From Caballeronia catudaia (GTDB lineage: Bacteria; Pseudomonadota; Gammaproteobacteria; Burkholderiales; Burkholderiaceae), in NCBI RefSeq assembly GCF_001544755.2, contig NZ_FCOF02000004.1, positions 62,001 through 126,000 on the forward strand: a stretch of 64,000 nt of DNA, given 5' to 3'. Under the pieces are notes generated by a model, which saw nothing but the letters and a program-made list of their open reading frames with translations, did not search any database and was not told where the DNA came from. The position numbers and the translations under genes were made by a program. Positions 17,291-25,161 of this stretch are shown here, in pieces. Each line of letters starts with the position of its first letter. Positions within the stretch are counted from its first letter, which is position 1.

Positions 17291-17629
17291 ATGGCTGCAG
17301 GCATCACCACGCATGTACTCGACGTCGCGCTCGGCAAGCCCGCTGCCGGCATGCAGATCGAATTGTTCGACGTCAGCACTCAACCACCCACGCTGATCGC
17401 ACGCACGCGCACGAATGGCGATGGACGCACGGATGCGCCGATCCTGCCGGCCGCGCAAGCGCGCGCGGGCGATTTCGAATTGCGCTTCTGGGTCGCCGAT
17501 TACTTCAAGACGCCCGACGTCTTCGCCGATGTGGTGCCGGTGCGCTTCACTCTCGCCGATGCGGCACAGCACTATCACGTGCCCTTGCTGTGTTCGCCCT
17601 GGAGCTTCGGAACCTATCGCGGCAGCTGA
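17291..17629 (+). CDS. uraH: 5-hydroxyisourate hydrolase UraH
   Basis: A 112-residue cytoplasmic HIU hydrolase that opens 5-hydroxyisourate to OHCU, the substrate of UraD (13496-14020). It shows ITTHVLDVALGKPAAGMQIELF at the N-terminus (catalytic His), the central Arg region near residue 45-50, HYHVPLLCSPWSFGTYRGS at the C-terminus, and the diagnostic YRGS ending. Length is normal. ATG 17291 follows CAGGAGA. It is 38 bp downstream of the exported paralogue. No urate oxidase gene is seen in the window. Confidence 0.93.
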   Translation: MAAGITTHVLDVALGKPAAGMQIELFDVSTQPPTLIARTRTNGDGRTDAPILPAAQARAGDFELRFWVADYFKTPDVFADVVPVRFTLADAAQHYHVPLLCSPWSFGTYRGS

Positions 17630-17687
17630 ATACGGTTTGCTCTACATGCCCCGCATCATCAATCAGAATTAAAGCGCGACTGCTTCA

Positions 17688-18340
17688 TCATTCTCGATGA
17701 TCAAGGGGCATATCGGAGGAGAGCCGCAGCGCCATGCTCGACGTAACGACGCCGAAAGGACCGCTGCGGCCAGATATCACAAGACATATCCGCAAGTACA
17801 GCTTTCCCTCATTACCGGCACGACGAGCGAGCTCATCAAGGCAGTGGAGAATCATCGGCAACGCACCGACGATCACGATCGCCTGTTTATAGCTCAGTCC
17901 GAACAGAAGTCGAATCAATTGCCCTGCTCCGACCATCTGCACCACGAGATAAAAGCAGACGACGGTAAGCGAGCCAAAGGCCATCATCGCGCGCGTTTTC
18001 TGTTGATCGAGCCGGATGAAGCAATGTCGGCGATGGTGACCTGCCCGAGATTTCTGATCCGCTCGGCGAACAGAAGCATCAGCAATGGCCAGGCGACGAA
18101 AAGACTCACCGCATAGATCATCCCGTCATAACGGTTGAAGAAGATCATGCTCGTGAGACCGAACAACGCCGCGGCCGACATGTAATCGCCAGCGAGCGCG
18201 AGTCCGTTTTGAAAGCCGGTGATCGAGCCTCCCGCGTTATAGAAGTCCTTCATGGAACGCGTCTTCGAGGCCGACCACCAGGTGATCGCCAGCGTGGCGA
18301 TGACGAAAGCGAGGAACATCGAGATTGCGCTCGGATTCAT
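17688..18340 (-). pseudogene. actP: Degraded acetate/cation symporter ActP
   Basis: From ATG 18340 the frame matches the start of a sodium:solute symporter of the ActP type (FVIATLAITWWSASKTRSMKDFYNAGG, then GLALAGDYMSAAALFGL). A one-base deletion near 18022, in what should be a Ser-Tyr-Arg codon run, shifts the frame; it then reads to a stop at 17984. The other frame continues the family sequence (FGSLTVVCFYLVVQMVGAGQLIRLLFGLSYKQAIVIVGAL) to about 17846, after which similarity ends. Only about 170 of the expected 530-550 residues remain, so there is both a frameshift and a large 3' deletion. Confidence 0.8.
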
Positions 18341-18648
18341 TGGCCGCCTCCGTTCAGGATTGCGTTCGTGAGTGCATCGAACTCGCCGTTCGCGCGATAG
18401 ATGTAAATGCCGGTGAGAAGCCAGGTGCCCGCAATGAGCAACACGCCGACGGTCCAACCGGCCGTCATGACGCTTGCGCCAAAGATGCGTGTCGCGAGAA
18501 TGTCGGGTGCGAATCCAGCGATCAGCACGAAGGCGTAATACGGCACCAGCGTGGCGAGCGTCAGACAGGCGATGAATCGGCGTCTGCGCGAAACCAGTTG
18601 ACGGAAAGCGGGCGTCAGCCAGAGATTCTGGCCAGCAGTCGAGGGCAT
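18337..18648 (-). CDS. yjcH: DUF485 (YjcH-like) membrane protein
   Basis: A 103-residue protein with two hydrophobic helices (FIACLTLATLVPYYAFVLIAGFAPDIL at about 25-51 and VMTAGWTVGVLLIAGTWLLTGIYIYRANGEFD at about 60-91). The ending IYIYRANGEFD and length match DUF485/YjcH, which normally precedes actP. Its stop overlaps the actP start as ATGA, preserving the ancestral operon, but actP is broken, so this gene may be a functionless survivor. ATG 18648 follows GGAGA. No acs gene is next to it. Confidence 0.85.
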   Translation of the reverse strand: MPSTAGQNLWLTPAFRQLVSRRRRFIACLTLATLVPYYAFVLIAGFAPDILATRIFGASVMTAGWTVGVLLIAGTWLLTGIYIYRANGEFDALTNAILNGGGQ

Positions 18649-19033
18649 TACGATGTCTCCAGTGTCGGAATGTATGGCGCATTCGCCGGTGGTCCCGGAC
18701 GCGCTTTGCTGGGTGTCGAAGACAACGATAGGCGTCGGAATGTCTCATGTAGAATGATGATTGGTGATCTGGAACATCATTGATAGTGAATCGCCGGCGG
18801 CCCCGCATCTGTTCTTCGAGCATTGCCCGCTCGATTGCGCTCTGCTTGAATAAGAGGCCGTTGACGACCTCTAAAGATATTCCGAGATGTCTTTCCAAGG
18901 GCGAAACTTTCATACGGTCGGCGAACCGCTTATTCGCTTAGCCCTTTCATTTGCAACTCATTTATACGATTAGCCCCTAGCGTATCGAGCATGTGCATGG
19001 CATAGTGCAAAAACAATCAATTAGAGGTTAGTC
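18649..19033. other. Divergent intergenic region yjcH / H-NS
   Basis: About 385 bp. It must carry the promoters of the yjcH-actP remnant (leftwards) and the H-NS gene (rightwards). A minus-strand frame that continues from actP into this region has no recognisable sequence. The last 100 bp before the H-NS start are AT-rich, as is usual for autoregulated hns genes. Confidence 0.5.
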
Positions 19034-19543
19034 ATGTCCACGCTCGAAAGTATTCAGGCACGTATCGAAGCACTTCAGGCGAAAGCCGATGCGCTCCTTG
19101 CAAAGGAATCGGAAGGCGCGCTTCAAAAAATTCATGAATTGATGTCGCGTCACGGATTGAGCATCTCGGACATCGAAGGTTATTCGGGCGCACGCAAGAA
19201 GGCAGGACGGCCGGGCTCGGTAAAGAAACAAAGCACGAAACAAAGCACGGTCGCTTATCAGGATCCCAAGACCGGGGCGACATGGAGCGGACGCGGGCGT
19301 GCGCCTGGCTGGATCGCCAACGCAAAGGACCGCACCAAGTTCGCGGTTGGCGCAAGCGAGCCGGGTACGAAAACTAAAAGCAAGTCGGGCGTCGCAACCA
19401 AGCGCAAAAAAGCGGGACAACCGCGTGGTCCTCAACCCGCGCTTTATCGCGATCCGCAATCTGGCGCAACGTGGAGCGGGCGTGGCCGTGCTCCTGCGTG
19501 GCTCGCGTCTATCGAAGACCGCACGCCATTTCTAATCGGCTGA
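19034..19543 (+). CDS. H-NS family nucleoid protein with two DNA-binding domains
   Basis: A 169-residue H-NS relative. Residues 1-50 form a coiled-coil oligomerisation part (STLESIQARIEALQAKADALL) that is short, as in betaproteobacterial H-NS. A first DNA-binding domain spans about 73-105 (QDPKTGATWSGRGRAPGW), then a Lys/Thr/Ser-rich linker, then a second copy at about 136-169 (RDPQSGATWSGRGRAPAW). Each contains the SGRGRAP minor-groove hook. Ordinary members of this branch have about 95-110 residues and one hook, so this is a duplication. It probably silences AT-rich DNA, such as 1-6500 here. Confidence 0.88.
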   Translation: MSTLESIQARIEALQAKADALLAKESEGALQKIHELMSRHGLSISDIEGYSGARKKAGRPGSVKKQSTKQSTVAYQDPKTGATWSGRGRAPGWIANAKDRTKFAVGASEPGTKTKSKSGVATKRKKAGQPRGPQPALYRDPQSGATWSGRGRAPAWLASIEDRTPFLIG

Positions 19544-19612
19544 TGCGAAAATTCATGGCCGGTGGGGTGCTTTCGTCACTCCGCCGGCCTTATCACGAAC
19601 GCATTGCCTGAC

Positions 19613-20014
19613 TTAAACGCGTGGATCGAAATCGAATTCGATCCGAATGCCGCCCGGCTCATAAATCATCATATGGCGTTTGGGACCGGCGCCTAACAGT
19701 TCTGGCGCAAACTCCACGTTCACACCCGGCCACGCCGATACGCGCTCGAGTATCGTTGCGAGCGCGGCTTCATCCGCTGCGCGCAATGCGAGATGGTGAA
19801 GCCCGACATTCTTTCGCCTGTCGAACGCCACTGGCGCTGATTCGTCTGTCGCCTGCCATAGCGTAACCAATAGCTTTCCGTCCGATACGAATACGGCCGG
19901 ATACTCCGGCCGCTCACCGACAATCTTCCATTCGAGACATTGAACAAAGAAGTCTCGCGTCGCTTCGAGGTTGCGCACGGTGAGACCAACGTGATCGATT
20001 CCAGATGTCAGCAT
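19613..20014 (-). CDS. VOC (glyoxalase/bleomycin-resistance fold) protein
   Basis: A 133-residue vicinal-oxygen-chelate protein with two beta-alpha-beta-beta-beta modules. Metal-ligand positions are visible: GIDHVGLTVRNLEATRDFF (His near residue 8), VGLHHLALRAADEAAL (His near 72-73) and GIRIEFDFDP (Glu near 128). This suggests a dioxygenase, lyase or small-molecule binding role. Specificity cannot be inferred. ATG 20014 is preceded by GGAGGAAACG. The gene is isolated, convergent with the H-NS gene. Confidence 0.8.
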   Translation of the reverse strand: MLTSGIDHVGLTVRNLEATRDFFVQCLEWKIVGERPEYPAVFVSDGKLLVTLWQATDESAPVAFDRRKNVGLHHLALRAADEAALATILERVSAWPGVNVEFAPELLGAGPKRHMMIYEPGGIRIEFDFDPRV

Positions 20015-20149
20015 CGTTTCCTCCGGGCCGTCGGATAGGAAGCATCTCTTGCCTCCGTTGGCATGCGATCCCGATTCGCTTACCCCTCGCGACAATATAG
20101 TGCGACGTTCGAGCGCCCATGCACGGAACGTTCGAACAGTCGAGCACGC

Positions 20150-20575
20150 TCAGGCGAGCGTCAATTTGACATCGATGTTATTGCGCGTCGCATTCGAATA
20201 CGGGCACACGATGTGAGCCTTGTCGACCAATGCCTGCGCCTCGCTGCGATCCATGCCCGGCAGCGATATCTTCAATTCCACTTCGATGCCGAAGCCATTC
20301 GGAATTTGACCGATGCCCACGCTGCCATCGACGGCGACATCTTTCGGCAGCGTAACCTTGTCGCGCGCCGCGACGAACTTGATCGCGCCGATGAAGCATG
20401 CGCTATAGCCCGCAGCAAAGAGCTGCTCGGGATTCGTGCCATCGCCTCCACCGCCGCCCAACTCTTTCGGCGTCGTCAGCCTCAGGTCCAAGTTGCTTTC
20501 GGGCACGGTCGCGCGGCCGTCGCGTCCGCCGGTGACATGAGCATGCGCACGGTAAAGAACCTTTTCAATCGACAT
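20150..20575 (-). CDS. ohr: Organic hydroperoxide resistance protein Ohr
   Basis: A 141-residue OsmC/Ohr-family thiol peroxidase that reduces fatty-acid and other organic hydroperoxides. Both reactive Cys are present: [13 protein letters not shown] (Cys60) and [22 protein letters not shown] (Cys124). The [17 protein letters not shown] loop and N-terminal [15 protein letters not shown] match Ohr rather than OsmC. ATG 20575 follows AGGAGT. No adjacent MarR-type ohrR is seen, so regulation is by a distant OhrR or another factor. Confidence 0.94.
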   Translation of the reverse strand: MSIEKVLYRAHAHVTGGRDGRATVPESNLDLRLTTPKELGGGGGDGTNPEQLFAAGYSACFIGAIKFVAARDKVTLPKDVAVDGSVGIGQIPNGFGIEVELKISLPGMDRSEAQALVDKAHIVCPYSNATRNNIDVKLTLA

Positions 20576-20801
20576 CGTCAGACTCCTGTGCGTTGTGTTG
20601 AGCGGCCTTCGTGGCTTGAGCGCGTCGCTCGAAGTCCGCTGACATGGATTCCCGATGGGACGCCGTCCCGCAAGGGTCGGGTTCCACAACGAAGGATACT
20701 CAAGACGCGGCAAGCTCGCTGACGTGGAGCTCGCGCAAGGTGCGACTGGTGCTCGCGAAGGCGGGCCTCCAAAAACGAGCGAACGGAGGCCGACGCCTCG
20801 A

Positions 20802-21197
20802 TCACGCGGCCTGTCCCGCCCTTTCCTCCTCCACCATCCGCGCATGCGCGTACACGCGATCGCGCTCTCGGGCGACGAGCGTGCGCTTGCCAGCGAGCGT
20901 CTGTCGATGATATTTCGGATCGCCCATCTGCAACACGTACTCGCCATGTCGATAACGCAGATAGCGCTGGAAAAACTCCGCGCCGGGCAAGCCGCTGTCC
21001 AGCGCCATGAGCACGCCATAGTCGATGTTGCGCACATCGCCCAGTGTGTTGATCGCGGATTCGAGCGCCGCATAGCGCTGAGGCAGCGGCACGGTCTTGT
21101 CGCACAGCGCATGAAAACGCTGATAAGCCAGCACGTGCCCGTGCAATGCGCAACGCCATAATGCCTTCGCAAGCCGTTGACTGAGTTCCGTTTCCAC
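20802..21197 (-). CDS. Conserved-looking hypothetical protein (about 131 aa)
   Basis: A GTG start at 21197 directly follows a strong GGGAGG site, and codon bias matches real genes. The product is helical and charged, with no signal peptide or membrane segment. Recognisable blocks are [97 protein letters not shown], too compositionally ordered to be a shadow frame. No family is recognised. It is codirectional with ohr, 226 bp upstream. Confidence 0.65.
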   Translation of the reverse strand: METELSQRLAKALWRCALHGHVLAYQRFHALCDKTVPLPQRYAALESAINTLGDVRNIDYGVLMALDSGLPGAEFFQRYLRYRHGEYVLQMGDPKYHRQTLAGKRTLVARERDRVYAHARMVEEERAGQAA

Positions 21198-21984
21198 GTT
21201 CCCTCCCGCATGGTACGCGCACGGATGCGCGCGACATTCCACCGTCATTCGGAAACGATGACGGTGACCGATTTCTGGAAATCACTTGCAACGCCAAGAG
21301 ATATCGCGTCTCGAGCCAATGCGCGGATTGATTTGCGCGTCATGCCATAACTTGCTTTGCAAAAATGGCAACGTTCGATCAGATTACTTCGAAGATTCGG
21401 CTAAAGACGCTTCAACAGAACGACATGTTTTTTATTACCTGCGTTGAACGACACAGCGCAAATAGCCATGCACACGAAACGCGTTGAGGATTATGCTTAT
21501 CAGGTTTTCTGCAAAGCGACTGCGACCCGGGGCGTCGGATAGCATTCTTGCCAGCGCGGCGGCAGACGAGCAAAAACAAAGCGCGAGCGTTACGCGCTTC
21601 ACTTACTTTTCGGCTCGAAGTACTTTGTTGATCCGGCGCCACGGTGCCGCGCCTCTTGACCGAGGACTCTCGCGGCAGCATGCAACTCGATTACATGCTA
21701 GCAAACATATCGCGGGAAACCAAGGAAAGTTTCCTCACGGCGGAGCCTCGAACGGTTTCACGCGGCTGTCATTCGGCATATTTTCCCGCAGCAGCTTGAC
21801 CTGAACGGTTCATGCGAATTCGCGAAACCTTGAAAAGAACGCGTCAAGCAAATGATTAACGCATTATGGTAAAGACGCCAACCGAGCGCCGATTAGCCCT
21901 TTCCCATCGCGATAGCCCAGCGCGAGGTTTCGCGCGCGGCACAGCGCTTTAAGATTGGTTTAAGCATCAAAGACTAAAACGTGT
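21198..21984. other. Intergenic region, no gene seen
   Basis: About 790 bp with lower GC than neighbours. A plus-strand 106-codon frame (21484-21804) lacks a ribosome site, codon bias and similarity. The right end leads into a candidate small RNA. Confidence 0.5.
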
Positions 21985-22170
21985 CGTGAGATGCAGGCAG
22001 CACGGCGGCTCTGTACAGTTTCACTGCGCCCTGCTTCAAATCGGCTTTCGTTCCAACGTCCACGCGGATGGTCAAACCGGGCAACGCCACGACGCGCTTT
22101 CGCAAAGCGCGGCACGGCGCAGGCGATGATCATCCCATTCAGCCCGGCATAGGTCTGCCGGGCTTTTTTT
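21985..22170 (+). ncRNA. Candidate small RNA ending in a strong terminator
   Basis: A plus-strand stretch without coding signs has an internal hairpin GCGCTTT-CGC-AAAGCGC (22094-22110) and a 3' intrinsic terminator with seven T (22142-22170). It lies between a long empty region and a convergent sensor-kinase gene, and no plus-strand protein gene precedes it. The 5' end is uncertain; only a weak TAAAAC box near 21975 is seen. This fits an independent sRNA, but a terminator shared with the convergent kinase gene is the simpler alternative. Confidence 0.45.
22142..22170 (+). terminator. Intrinsic terminator
   Basis: GCCCGGCA-TAGGTC-TGCCGGGC is a perfect 8-bp stem followed by TTTTTTT on the plus strand. 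Confidence 0.88.
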
Positions 22171-23693
22171 CATCCGTGCGGTCCGCGTATTTGCGGTGCG
22201 CCATTGCCCGTCTGCGTAACGGCAGCGGGCAGATCGAAGCGGAATGCAGTGCCCGTACCCGCCGTATCGATCAGGCGAATCTGGCTGCCGTGTAATTGCA
22301 GCATGCGTTGCACGATGAGCAGGCCCAGGCCTCCGCGATGAACGCCACCCGATGCGAACGGCCGCTGAAAGAGCGCGTCGCGCATGTCGGGCGGAATGCC
22401 CGATCCCGTGTCGCTGATCGTGACCGTCACGCTCTCGGCAGGTTCGCCCGCCTGCGCGAGCGTCACGCTTACCGTGCCTTGCGCGGGCGTATGACGGATC
22501 GCGTTGTCGAGCAGGTTCGTCAGCACGCGCTCGATCATGCCCAGGTCAGCCATCACGTTCGGCAAACGCGGCGCGATGTCCGCAACGAGCTGCACGCCGC
22601 GCGACTGCGCAGGCAACTCGAATTTCTCGAAAACGTCCTGCACCAGATCGGTGAGCGAAAACGGCTCAGATTCAGGCGCGACCATGCCGTGTTCGAGCTT
22701 CGCGAGCTCGAAGAGCGACTGCGCGAGATGGCCGACCTTCGCGCTCTGCGCAAGCGCGATCGACAAATAGCGCCGGCGCTCGGCGTCGGCGAGCGTGTCC
22801 GACTTGAGCGATAGCGTCTCCAGGTAACCATGCAGCGACGAAAGCGGCGTGCGCAGATCGTGCGAGATGTTGGCCACCATCTCGCGACGTTCGCGATCCT
22901 GCCGCCCAAGCTCACGCCATTGCTCGCCGATGCGCTCCGCCATCTGCGCAAAGGCACTTTCGAGCACCACGATCTCGTCGCGCTCATCGGCTTTGTCGAT
23001 ATGAAGCGTCGATGACAACGGCGGTTCGGCAGGCGCACCGCGTGCATCGAACTTGCGCATCGCGTCAGTCAGGCGGCGCAGCGGCCGCGTGACGAGCCCG
23101 AACGCGACGACGCCCGCGACGAGGCCGAGCAGCGTGACGAGCCCCATCGACGCGAGCGTGGTCCGCAATACCGCGCTCGCCGATGCCTTCGCCGCGAGCA
23201 CGTCGTGCTCCTCGCCGAGCAGCACGACATAGACATAGCCAAATGGCGCTTTGCCCGGCGCGGCGAGCGGCGCGGCGCTGAAGACCTTGCGCGCGTCGTT
23301 GCTGCGCGGATCGTCGCCGGGAATCGGCAAGGGATCGCCGTCGAGAAATCTGCGCACCGGCGCGAGATCGACGCGATCACGTTTCAGATGTCCCGGCGGC
23401 GCGTCGTCGGCGCGGATATGGCCCGTGTCGTCGAGCAGATAGACTTCGACGCTCGGGTTCACCACCATCAACTGATTGAAGAGACGGCGCACGGCGGGGG
23501 CGTCGATATCTTTTGCATCGGCGAGTGCGCCATCACGCGCGATATGCGCTGCGAGCCCACGCGAAAGACTTTGAATGACCTCTTTCTCGCGCAGATCGCT
23601 CGCGCGAATCTGCAGCCATGCCGATGCGCCGCAGCACGCGAGCAGCAGCACGCAGAACACCGCGAAGAGCCGTTGCGACAGCGTGAGCTTCAC
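22170..23693 (-). CDS. Membrane sensor histidine kinase
   Basis: A 507-residue inner-membrane kinase. TM1 is at about 9-28, a periplasmic sensor domain of about 145 residues follows, TM2 is about 178-202, then HAMP (TRPLRRLTDAMRKFDAR). The HisKA phosphoacceptor lies in MVANISHDLRTPLSSLHGYLETL (His278). The HATPase has the N box LLDNAIRHTP, G1 SDTGSGIP and G2 GGVHRGGLGLLIV. Its start overlaps the response-regulator stop (ATGA), giving coupled expression. Both are divergent from the exported Msr operon, so a redox or cell-envelope stress signal is plausible, by analogy with MsrPQ-type regulation; this is not shown by sequence. Confidence 0.92.
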   Translation of the reverse strand: MKLTLSQRLFAVFCVLLLACCGASAWLQIRASDLREKEVIQSLSRGLAAHIARDGALADAKDIDAPAVRRLFNQLMVVNPSVEVYLLDDTGHIRADDAPPGHLKRDRVDLAPVRRFLDGDPLPIPGDDPRSNDARKVFSAAPLAAPGKAPFGYVYVVLLGEEHDVLAAKASASAVLRTTLASMGLVTLLGLVAGVVAFGLVTRPLRRLTDAMRKFDARGAPAEPPLSSTLHIDKADERDEIVVLESAFAQMAERIGEQWRELGRQDRERREMVANISHDLRTPLSSLHGYLETLSLKSDTLADAERRRYLSIALAQSAKVGHLAQSLFELAKLEHGMVAPESEPFSLTDLVQDVFEKFELPAQSRGVQLVADIAPRLPNVMADLGMIERVLTNLLDNAIRHTPAQGTVSVTLAQAGEPAESVTVTISDTGSGIPPDMRDALFQRPFASGGVHRGGLGLLIVQRMLQLHGSQIRLIDTAGTGTAFRFDLPAAVTQTGNGAPQIRGPHG

Positions 23694-24421
23694 GGCGCGG
23701 CGTCCTTGTCATCGGGCGCATGTGCCGCGAGCTTATAACCGTGGCCCCATACGGTGAGAATGCGCTTCGGATCGGCGGCGTCTCTCTCCACTTTCGCGCG
23801 CAAGCGGTTGATATGCGTATTCACCGTATGCTCATAGCCTTCATGCCGATAACCCCAAACCGCGTTGAGCAGATCCATGCGCGAGAACACCTTGCCGGGA
23901 TGACGCGCGAAGTGATACAGCAAATCGAATTCGCGCGGCGTGAGTTCGATGCGCGCGCCATCGACCCACGCTTCGCGCGCTAGCGGATCGATAGCGATGC
24001 CCGCTACTTCGATGCGCCCGGCATCGAGCCGTGAATCCTTCGCGACGGCGTCGACGCGACGCAGCAGCGCCTTGACACGCGCGACGAGTTCGAGCACCGA
24101 GAAAGGCTTGGCGAGATAGTCGTCCGCGCCGAGTTCGAGACCGAGTATGCGATGCACCTCACTGGAACGCGCACTCGTGATGATGATCGGCGTATAGCGC
24201 GTCATCGCCCGCGCGCGGCGGCAGATTTCGAGGCCGTCGACGCCCGGGAGCATCAGGTCGAGAATCAGCGCATCCCAGCCGCCTTGTTCGAGCAGCCGCA
24301 ATCCTTCGGCGCCGTCGGCGCTGTGCACGACTTCATAGCGCTCGTCGCGCAGATTGAGACTCAGCACATCGGCGATATGAACGTCGTCTTCGACGATCAG
24401 AATGCGTTTCGGATGATCCAT
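23690..24421 (-). CDS. OmpR/PhoB-family response regulator
   Basis: A 243-residue two-domain regulator. The receiver covers 1-120 with acidic pocket VEDDVHIAD (E11-D12-D13), phosphoacceptor Asp55 (ALILDLMLPGVDGLE), Thr/Ser switch IIITSARS and Lys104-like AKPF. The winged-helix output (RIELTPREFDLLYHFARHPGKVFSRMDLLNAVWGYRHEGYEHTVNTHINRLRAKVERDAADPKRILTVWGHGYKL) covers about 145-235. It precedes the kinase gene and is divergent from msrB across a 184-bp promoter that contains AAAAGCGCGTC twice (24474-24484 and 24500-24510), candidate binding sites. Confidence 0.93.
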   Translation of the reverse strand: MDHPKRILIVEDDVHIADVLSLNLRDERYEVVHSADGAEGLRLLEQGGWDALILDLMLPGVDGLEICRRARAMTRYTPIIITSARSSEVHRILGLELGADDYLAKPFSVLELVARVKALLRRVDAVAKDSRLDAGRIEVAGIAIDPLAREAWVDGARIELTPREFDLLYHFARHPGKVFSRMDLLNAVWGYRHEGYEHTVNTHINRLRAKVERDAADPKRILTVWGHGYKLAAHAPDDKDAAP

Positions 24422-24605
24422 GAGCGAATGTCATCGACGGACGGTGAATCATGCGCGCCCTGTCCGAAGAACAAAAAGCGCGTCCTTGTCATTGTGCAGA
24501 AAAGCGCGTCGCCAAGTATCACATTTAATTTAACTTTCGGTGAGGACTCGGGGATGCGCGCGCGACTACGATGCGCTCAATCCACTCGACAACGAGGATC
24601 GCATC

Positions 24606-25121
24606 ATGCAAACACGCCGCCGTTTTCTCCTGACGGGCACCGCCGCCGCAGCCGCCGCGTTTGCTTTCGGCGGCCGCCTGCGCGCGCTGGCGGCCGGTGC
24701 GCAGGCGCAAGCGCCATCGAAGGAAGGCTTCGAAATCGTCCATACCGATGACGAGTGGCGCCGCCTGCTGAATCCGGCGCAATTCGACGTGCTGCGCCGC
24801 GAAGGCACCGAACGGCCCTATACCAGCCCGCTGAACGACGAGCATCGCGCGGGCACGTTCAGTTGCGCGGGCTGCAAGCTCGCCGTGTTCTCGTCGCGTA
24901 CCAAGTTCGATAGTCACACGGGGTGGCCGAGCTTCTGGGCGCCGCTCGATCATGCGGTCGGCACACGCGTCGATGGTTCGTTCGGCATTGAGCGCACCGA
25001 AGTGCATTGCCGGCGTTGCGGCGGTCATCTCGGCCATGTTTTCGACGACGGTCCGAAGCCCACCGGCCTGCGCTACTGCATGAACGGCATCGCGATGAAT
25101 TTCACGCCGGGCGCGGCCTGA
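24606..25121 (+). CDS. msrB: Exported methionine-R-sulfoxide reductase MsrB
   Basis: A 171-residue MsrB with a twin-arginine signal (MQTRRRFLLTGTAAAAAAFA, residues 1-20). It reduces methionine-R-sulfoxide in proteins, here in the periplasm. Zinc Cys pairs are CAGC (87, 90) and CRRC (135, 138); the HTGWPSFW motif is at 104-111, and the catalytic Cys158 lies in RYCMN. A CcdA/thioredoxin protein and MsrA follow in the same operon. ATG 24606 is chosen because it gives the Tat motif at the exact N-terminus. Confidence 0.93.
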   Translation: MQTRRRFLLTGTAAAAAAFAFGGRLRALAAGAQAQAPSKEGFEIVHTDDEWRRLLNPAQFDVLRREGTERPYTSPLNDEHRAGTFSCAGCKLAVFSSRTKFDSHTGWPSFWAPLDHAVGTRVDGSFGIERTEVHCRRCGGHLGHVFDDGPKPTGLRYCMNGIAMNFTPGAA

Positions 25122-25161
25122 ATCGCGCACGCATTCCCACTAACCTCGACACGACATCATC

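Noticed and set aside
17984..18913. 309-codon minus-strand frame spanning yjcH and actP
   Set aside because: Only the part after 18340 matches ActP; the upstream part is another frame of yjcH and promoter DNA.
21484..21804. 106-codon plus-strand frame
   Set aside because: Weak start, no family features, and composition unlike neighbouring genes.
24474..24510. AAAAGCGCGTC direct repeat as a proven OmpR-type box
   Set aside because: The 26-bp spacing is not a whole number of helical turns and differs from the usual 10-11 or 20-22 bp, so it is mentioned only as a candidate.
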